From: Protula sp. h YS-2021
Lineage: Eukaryota > Annelida > Polychaeta > Sabellida > Serpulidae
Reading direction: 5' to 3'
DNA length: 64,000 nucleotides
Assembly (NCBI GenBank): GCA_949752745.1
Contig: OX457026.1
Coordinates: 31,181,411 to 31,245,410 of the forward strand
A program made the translations under genes and the position numbers. A model generated the notes under the pieces. It saw only the letters and a list, made by a program, of their open reading frames with translations, did not search any database and was not told the DNA's origin. Shown here piece by piece: positions 58,485 through 64,000 of the stretch (position 1 is the first letter of the stretch; each line of letters starts with the position of its first letter).

Positions 58485-59400
58485 TTGGAAAGTTTGCTCT
58501 CCTTAAAAGCCTCCTTGTCCGTAGGAGGGAGACCAGGAAAGTTTTGGCAGCAATGGGAACAGATGGGGGCTTCTCGAAGGGTAGTTCGTTGGTTGAAGAG
58601 GGGTTACTCTCTACCTTTCAAACGAGACCAAAACGGGCTCAAGTGCCCTATTCCTTCAACCACTCATGCGCCAAAGCAACTGGTCACCTCTTACCCCAAG
58701 GGGTCGGAAAAAGACCTAGCTCTTCAGGAAATGTGGTTCAGCTTGTCACAAAAACAGGCACTCGAGGAAATGCCAGAAAGTCAAATGGTCGTTTTCAGCA
58801 AAGTTTTTATGGTTCCCAAGAAATCCGGGGGGTGGAGGTAAGTAATCGATCTCCCCCCACCCCCCGTTTCTCCGAGTGATCACCTTTCAGATGGACACGG
58901 CCCAGGTGATAAAAGGGTCATTACGGGAAAGGATGTGGGGTACCTCCATAGACATCTGCGATGCTTACCTCCATATCCCTCTCCACCACTCGGCAAGAAA
59001 GCTCTTATCCTTTCAAGTAGGGAAAAGACGTTTTTGGTTTCTGGCACTTCAATTCGGTCTGGCTACGGCCCCGTACGTTTTCTCCAAGGTCACGAAAGTT
59101 TTGAAAACATAGGTACGCCTAGAGGGGATGTTAGCCAAGACAGGCAGGTAACCGAGAACCAGACGATGATGTTAGTTCGCAAAGCACTACAAGTAGGTTT
59201 AGTAGTAAACCTGGCCAAATCCGAACTAACCCCCAAACAGTTTTCTAGCCGAATCTTGGGACCTGACAATAGCAAGAGCGTTCCCTACGCCAGAGCGCTA
59301 CCAGAGAATTGCAAAGGCCATAATGGATATCCCTCCGGAAAAATGTAAGATTACAGGTCATGGAATCCCTTTTAGGTCTGCTAGTGGCAACAGAAAAGGC
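58485..59400 (+). pseudogene. DIRS reverse transcriptase, active site lost
   Basis: 58720-58841 reads QALEEMPESQMVVFSKVFMV followed by PKKSGGWR, the finger motif before RT domain 2. A stop follows. From 58876 the frame gives MWGTSIDICDAYLHIPLHHS with the first palm aspartate, and FWFLALQFGLATAPYVFSKV (domain 4). At about 59100-59150, where the Y-x-D-D loop should be, the reading jumps from KVLKT to QVTENQTMMLVRKAL in another frame with no DD. The thumb-side LAKSELTPKQF follows. The enzyme cannot be active. Confidence 0.85.
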
Positions 59401-59559
59401 GGTCCCTCTGGGTCGTCTCCATTACAGGCCATTCCAAGCCAAGTGAAATGGGCATTGCATCAGGGTCGTTCAGCCACAGCCAAAATGCAAGTTTCACAGG
59501 TAGCCCTACAAACCCTACAGTGGTGGTGCGATGTGCAGGTCATGTCCGAAGGGATGCCG

Positions 59560-60200
59560 TTTCAGCCCCCACCCCAGAGATAGAGATTCAAACAGACGCA
59601 TCCCACTCGGGGTGGGGAATTTATTGGCACGGTCAGGTATGGAAGGAGAAGTGGCCTCCCTCTCTCCAGACTTATCACATAAATTGGTTGGAGCTCGGGG
59701 TAGTTTGGATTGCCCTGACCAAATTGACCAACCACTCAGAAACAAAGCAGTCCTGTTTCGGTTAGATAATTCCGCAGCCATAGCTTATATGAACAAGCAG
59801 GAAGGTACCAAATCACGGTCCCTTTCAAAACTAGCATTTCAGATTCTCACCAGGGCCCGAGAGGAACAGATAACCGTCTCAGCCCGTCATCTGGTCAGGA
59901 AACTAAACGTTCTAGCGGACTTAGCTTCCAGACAAGGTCAAGTAATAAACACCGAATGGTTGCTCTCTCATCGGTCGTTTCAATGGGCAACACACCAGTC
60001 ACCATGGAGTTCCCGGACACTGGATCTGTTTGCAAATGCTATGACGGTCCAACTTCCCCGGTACGTGTCTCCCTGCCAGGATCTAGCATCCCGGACTGCC
60101 TCAATTGTCAGTGGCCATGGGACGAAGTTCTGTGTATGCATTTCCCCCATAGGCAATCTTAGGGCAAGTATTGCAAAGGGTAATCGAGTTGAAACCACCG
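59560..60200 (+). pseudogene. DIRS RNase H domain
   Basis: QTDASHSGWGIYWHG gives the first aspartate, YHINWLELGVVWIAL the glutamate, VLFRLDNSAAIAYMNKQEG the second aspartate, and LNVLADLASRQGQ the last. A frame change near 59750 separates the second and third pieces. The order and spacing fit the RNase H that follows RT in DIRS elements. Confidence 0.82.
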
Positions 60201-60519
60201 TATCTACTACTCATTGCCCCATGGGCACCGGAAGCTCCATGGTTAGCCCTCCTACTCCATTGCAAGATAGTGAGATCGATACAGATCCCATGCTACAGGG
60301 AGTTGCTATCAGAACCCCACTAGCAACATTTCCACCCCTCCCGACACTTACTGAACCTGCACCTTTGGTGTCTGACCAGTCCTTCTTGAGGAACAAGGGC
60401 TTCTTCAGACAGGTGAGGGAAAAAATAGTAAACAGTCATAAGGGCTCTCGTCTAAGGTTTGCAGGTCTCAGTGGAATAAGTTAGCCACCTGGTGTAGCAG
60501 CTCTAAGCTGGCCCGTTTC

Positions 60520-61272
60520 AGGCTAGCCCAGCAGTGGTAGCGGACTTCCGCGATCACCTATTTACAGATGAGAAGTTGAAGGTAGGTTCCATCCAGGGCT
60601 GTAGGGCCGCTATAAGGTCAAGACTCAAAGTGTCAACAGAGTATGATCCGGGCGAAGATGCAGCCCTCTCACAACTGGTAAGACATTTTAAAGTAAACTC
60701 TCCCAAGTGTCCCCAAAGATAGGGGCATTTGGGAGAAGGTCCCTTAGTCCCAAGGGCAGGATTCATGGGAAAAACCCATATTATGACCCAAGGGATGGGA
60801 ACGTTCGATCACATTACCCTTCCATCCCTACCAGATGACCTCGATACCGACAGCTTAGTCTCTCTGTGTCCCGTCAAGGCCATACGCCAATATTTGGAAA
60901 TGTCAGAGGCCTACAGAACGAAAAATCAGAAGGCACTCATCATTTCTTTTATGGCGAAGTTTAATAAAGATCTTTCGAAACAGTCTATCTCAAATTACAT
61001 TAAAAAGATCATTTTGGCAGCCTATGACGAAGCACAAATTGACCCGAACCCGTCTGGTTAACATATAGTCAAAGCCAATCAGGTTAGGTAAGTAGCTAAT
61101 TCCCTGAGGGCCGTACGTAACGTGTTTCTTTTAAATATATTAAAAACAGGTTGTTGGTCTTCCCCCAACTCTTTTGTAAAACATTATCTGAAAGACTTTT
61201 CGCAGGATAAATTGTCCGGTCTTTATTCATTGGGACCGTTCGTGGCACCAGAAATGACCATTACAGGCTGAC
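60520..61272 (+). pseudogene. DIRS tyrosine recombinase, HxxR box broken
   Basis: Reads VADFRDHLFTDEKLKVGSIQ, FDHITLPSLPDDLDTDSLVS, LCPVKAIRQYLEMSEAYRTK, KALIISFMAKFNKDLSKQSI, then after a stop VKANQVR-stop-VANSLRAV, ILKTGCWSSPNSFVKHYLKD and YSLGPFVAPEMTITG. In the - strand copy at 42168 the box reads HQAR followed by R; here H has become N and the second arginine codon is TAA. The nucleophile tyrosine (KHYL) is kept. This class of enzyme integrates circular DIRS DNA; this copy is dead. Confidence 0.88.
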
Positions 61273-62388
61273 GGTTTCTGTTGTAGATCTGCGTCCCCCG
61301 AAGGTCACCTTCTCCAAGGAACAGTAGCAACAATAACAAGCCACGAAAGTAACAACCCGCAAGAAGGATTGCCCCTTCTTACTCTCGAGTCCTATCGGAC
61401 CGTTTCGGTCCCGTGCTTATATTAAGCTACGGGCAAACGTGGGACGTTTATTACTTAATTAAGCATTCTATATATTCCGAGGTGTTTATGGTAGTATATG
61501 TAATTGATGCAGCCCAGTCTTCGGTCTTACGGCTACTCGGGTATTTTTAAAATACTGAACTCCTTTCTTCAAGTCTTTCAGAAAGAAAGGGGGACCATTT
61601 CGGTCCCAAACGCAGTGACCATATAGCCGTTTGTGTCCGGAAGACTGAAAGACCGGTAATCATGATGCAGGGTAGCATAGTGTCAGAATGGGCCCATGGG
61701 GCATAACGGCCACATATAAGGAAACAGTCAGAAATTAGCTGAAATTTGTCTGTATTTCATTTTATGCCGATTCTCAGTAGTCTTAGAGCAATCTAGTCAA
61801 TCTTTACAGGTTTATTTCGAACAAACATGGTAAATTCAGAGAATTTCTTGGGGGAAAGAAAGTCTAGAACACAGGGAAGGGAAGTTTAGAGTCTCTTCTT
61901 CTAAGTATTAGCATCATATCTTGTCAAGGCACTTCATTCTTGTTACTGGAAGTGTCAAAGAGTTTTGTTTGCGTAAACCCTATTGATTTACGATTCCTAT
62001 TGTAGAATTGCTAATAAACTTAATTGTTCAAGAATACATGCAAGTGGATAGTGAGAACTTGAGGTAGGGATCCATCCGGTGGGCGGTTGGTGGGGGTGGT
62101 AATAGTTCTCAAATATTAAGTCATTGCTGGAAGCCTTTCTCATCTCGACTTACAGTTGCTGTGATATTTTACATTGTTTCCAATTTTATCTTATGTTACA
62201 AGACCGGAATGGTATTCTTCCGGACTTTATTTGGGAAATCAGTAAAAGAATTGAAACTTCGCTGACAAGTTTTATTTCTTCTTAGCACTCCTTTTATTTA
62301 AATAGCGAGCTTTTGAAGCCATGGTGTAATTCGCGACCTTTATGGGCTGTTCAGAGAATGGCAGGTTCCCCTGCTCCCCTGCTCAGGT

Positions 62389-62503
62389 CCCATTAAAAGT
62401 GGAGAGAAGCGAATTCAAAGCTTTTGCGAAGTAAAACTAACGTTTAATTTAGTAAAACGAGCTTTTACGAGTAAAAGTGCAATTCGCATTCTCCACTTTT
62501 AAC
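62389..62503 (+). repeat. DIRS internal complementary region
   Basis: The first half, CCATTAAAAGTGGAGAGAAG, CGAATTCAAAGCTTTTGCGA and AGTAAAAC, is the reverse complement of the left terminus (55661-55711). The second half, TAGTAAAACGAGCTTTTACG, AGTAAAAGTGCAATTCGCAT and TCTCCACTTTTAA, is the reverse complement of the right terminus (62712-62786). The halves meet at ACTAACGTTT. This is the splint expected for circular-junction formation in DIRS-1-type replication. Confidence 0.88.
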
Positions 62504-62557
62504 CTAATTATCCCTCCCATCCTCCCCCAACTAGCCTGGGCATGTTGTCTCGCCGTT

Positions 62558-62786
62558 AAGGGCTAAAAAGAGAATGGCTATACCACGAGAATAGTAGACG
62601 ATGTCTCAGTCATTCTGATTGGTCGAAGCATGGATGGAAGGATAAGTGATCTCGAACTGCAACACAGAAATTTCTGTTGTATTTTGCGTGGTAAATATTA
62701 CTGGAAGGGAACCCATTAAAAGTGGAGAACGCAAATTGCGCTTTTACTCGTTAAAGCTCGTTTTACGAAATAAAACGTTAGTTTTG
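62558..62786 (+). repeat. DIRS right inverted terminal repeat
   Basis: Inverse of the left repeat from GAATGGCTATACCACGAG to CTGGAAGGGAACCCATTAAA, then a terminus-specific stretch with CGCTTTTACTCGTTAAAGCT and CGTTTTACGAAATAAAAC. CTGATTGG at 62615-62622 is the mirrored CCAAT box. Confidence 0.85.
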
Positions 62787-63279
62787 CAAGAGGGCCAACA
62801 TACGTAAGAAACTAAATCAAAACCGTGTTACTAAGTTTATGACCAAGCACTATATAACTCTGCTTACAGCTTGGTCACTACAGTACACAAAGAAAAATAA
62901 GTGCTGTGGATTTGAGGATGAAAAACGGACAGCTGCCACCATTACACAGACGCGGAGTACCAAACTTGGTTTCCAAAGACTCACAACTAAATCAACAATA
63001 AAGCCTACGTTAATCTCAACCCTATCATTCTGAATACTGAAACGAGTATTTAGGGAAATATACGTTACAGCAAATTTTTCACTTGCATGTGTAACTACAG
63101 CTCTGTGTAGCACTCCTTCTGTAGCGGGTCTTCGTATGAAGTGAGCACTCTATAGGCTTATCCTAGCGGTGTATCTTTATAACTAATACACTATATACAA
63201 TAGATCAGTGAGGGCAATCTCCTTAACACGCTGAGACGTCCCTTTCTCGCGTAAAAGCTTTAAAACTTAGCGCTAGTCA
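62787..63279. other. Spacer between two recombinase-bearing elements
   Basis: No gene supported. ORFs of 64 (+) and 87 (-) codons overlap on opposite strands and match nothing I know. Confidence 0.5.
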
Positions 63280-63724
63280 CTAGTTCTTCGCCAAGCACAA
63301 GATCGAGTCTGTGTATGAATTAGGGGTCTTCTCGTACACAAAATGCGCGAAAAACATAGATGGGGTCTTCCAACGGCCGATGCGTCTGACTTTATCCGGA
63401 TCTAGCCCTGATTCGACTGCCTGAGTCGCCGCTGACGGTCTGAAACACGTGGCAGAGTATAAACTAATGTCTAACCCTGCAAGATAGATGGCGTCCTCTA
63501 GCATGGTTGACACGGTACTCGCTGTGATAGCCTTATGGGGCTTTTTCACAGACAGAAACACTGGCTTGGCAATCACATGGGCGTATGTGATCTGTGCGTC
63601 GTATATATGTACGCAATGCAGACACGGGGTCGATCTTTTGCACAGATGATAGGGGAATAGTCACCGAAAACCCGTCTGTATGAGTGTCGCCATTAGATAA
63701 CTGTTTACGTTCTGGTGAAGACAT
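63280..63724 (-). pseudogene. Tyrosine recombinase fragment of a second type
   Basis: On the - strand the C-terminal 98 codons (63576-63280) read SVKKPHKAITASTVSTMLED, then YSATCFRPSAATQAVESGLD, DKVRRIGRWKTPSMFFAHFV and YEKTP, then LAKN and a stop. FRPSAAT is the box-II arginine region, GRWK the tryptophan position, and the tyrosine in HFVY the likely nucleophile. The upstream frame (63724-63533) reads DPVSALRTYIRRT; a one-base shift near 63600 separates the two. The sequence is unlike the DIRS recombinase and closer in style to Crypton-type or other eukaryotic recombinases. The histidine of HxxR appears as threonine (TCFR). Element boundaries not seen. Confidence 0.72.
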
Positions 63725-64000
63725 ATTTTTGTTACATTTTACGCGATAACACGTGAAGTGACCCGCTAGCGGAAGTTAGCACTATACAAAGTAAAAACAT
63801 CTGGAAGGTAAGTTTTCAAATTTGCATAACTCCCATTGACATAAGGTATTCGTATAAGACGACGTACTACAACCAGCTAAAGGGTAAATGGTGATTAAAC
63901 AAGGCAGAGCTCGGTACCTAGCCCTTTGGGACACAAACTAAAGAGCTTTCAAGCTCTTCAACTTTCTAAGTTTAAAAAGTGTCGCTTAGAGACGAGACCT
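63725..64000. other. Window end, nothing recognised
   Basis: AT-rich; no feature supported. It may hold the 5' part of the element carrying the recombinase fragment. Confidence 0.4.

Larger units (their letters stand above)
55661..62786 (+). mobile_element. DIRS retrotransposon, near-complete architecture, copy 2
   Basis: About 7.1 kb. Layout: left inverted terminal repeat (55661-55866), gag-like region (56565-58415), RT and RNase H (58485-60200), tyrosine recombinase (60520-61272), 3' untranslated region, internal complementary region (62389-62503) and right inverted terminal repeat (62558-62786). No aspartic protease or DDE integrase is seen and there are no LTRs, as in DIRS-1. All coding regions carry frameshifts or stops, and the RT active site and recombinase HxxR box are lost, so the copy is dead. 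The insertion site cannot be checked without an empty allele. Confidence 0.9.

Noticed and set aside
55661..62786. LTR retrotransposon or endogenous retrovirus
   Set aside because: No LTRs, protease or DDE integrase; inverted repeats and a tyrosine recombinase point to DIRS.

Overview
The window looks like nuclear DNA from an invertebrate animal. It is AT-rich, with GT-AG introns of about 0.26 to 3.5 kb, dense microsatellites and minisatellites, and several families of decayed transposons. Tyrosine-recombinase retrotransposons of the DIRS type, Tc1-like elements and MITEs sit beside a facilitative hexose transporter and a galactose-3-O-sulfotransferase-like gene. This suits a marine invertebrate (lophotrochozoan or invertebrate deuterostome), but the sequence alone does not settle the phylum.

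Layout. 0.7-4.0 kb: a degraded + strand DIRS copy (copy 1), probably inside the first intron of the next gene. 4.3-17.4 kb: ten exons of an SLC2A/GLUT sugar transporter on the + strand, complete from transmembrane segment 2 to the stop; the exon(s) for the extreme N-terminus are missing and probably lie upstream of the window. Its introns carry MITEs, a 165-170 bp tandem repeat and a doubtful piggyBac remnant. 17.4-27.7 kb: intergenic, with a 1.2 kb terminal-inverted-repeat element, a 20-23 bp minisatellite and several copies of a dispersed repeat rich in ACGTCGG and TAGACG (called repeat A here). 27.75-29.16 kb: one long coding exon for a 469-residue GAL3ST-like Golgi sulfotransferase, followed at once by a 32 bp minisatellite. 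31-31.9 kb: a broken Tc1-like transposase. 33-38.6 kb: a foldback-like inverted array, a satellite of about 150 bp per unit, a G-run-ended MITE, a 39 bp minisatellite and another repeat A copy. 40.6-42.45 kb: the 3' end of a DIRS copy on the - strand (copy 3), which keeps a readable recombinase C-terminus. 42.5-47.7 kb: microsatellites, palindromic repeats and a CAGTG-ended element. 48.5-50.5 kb: a cluster of candidate - strand exons, all with phase-1 acceptors. 51.2-53.4 kb: a duplicated block, a 335 bp MITE and repeat A. 54.1-55.4 kb: an unassigned ORF cluster. 55.66-62.79 kb: a structurally near-complete DIRS element (copy 2). 63.28-63.72 kb: a second, different tyrosine recombinase fragment on the - strand.

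The clearest system is the DIRS family. Copy 2 shows left inverted terminal repeat, gag-like, RT/RNase H and recombinase regions, an internal complementary region, then right inverted terminal repeat. The internal complementary region matches the left terminus in its first half and the right terminus in its second half, as the DIRS-1 circular-junction model predicts. Copies 1 and 3 keep parts of the same architecture. Copy 2 is inactivated by frameshifts, by loss of the RT Y-x-D-D region and by a stop inside the recombinase HxxR box. The two host genes, a hexose transporter and a sulfotransferase, appear unrelated; nothing in the sequence links their regulation.
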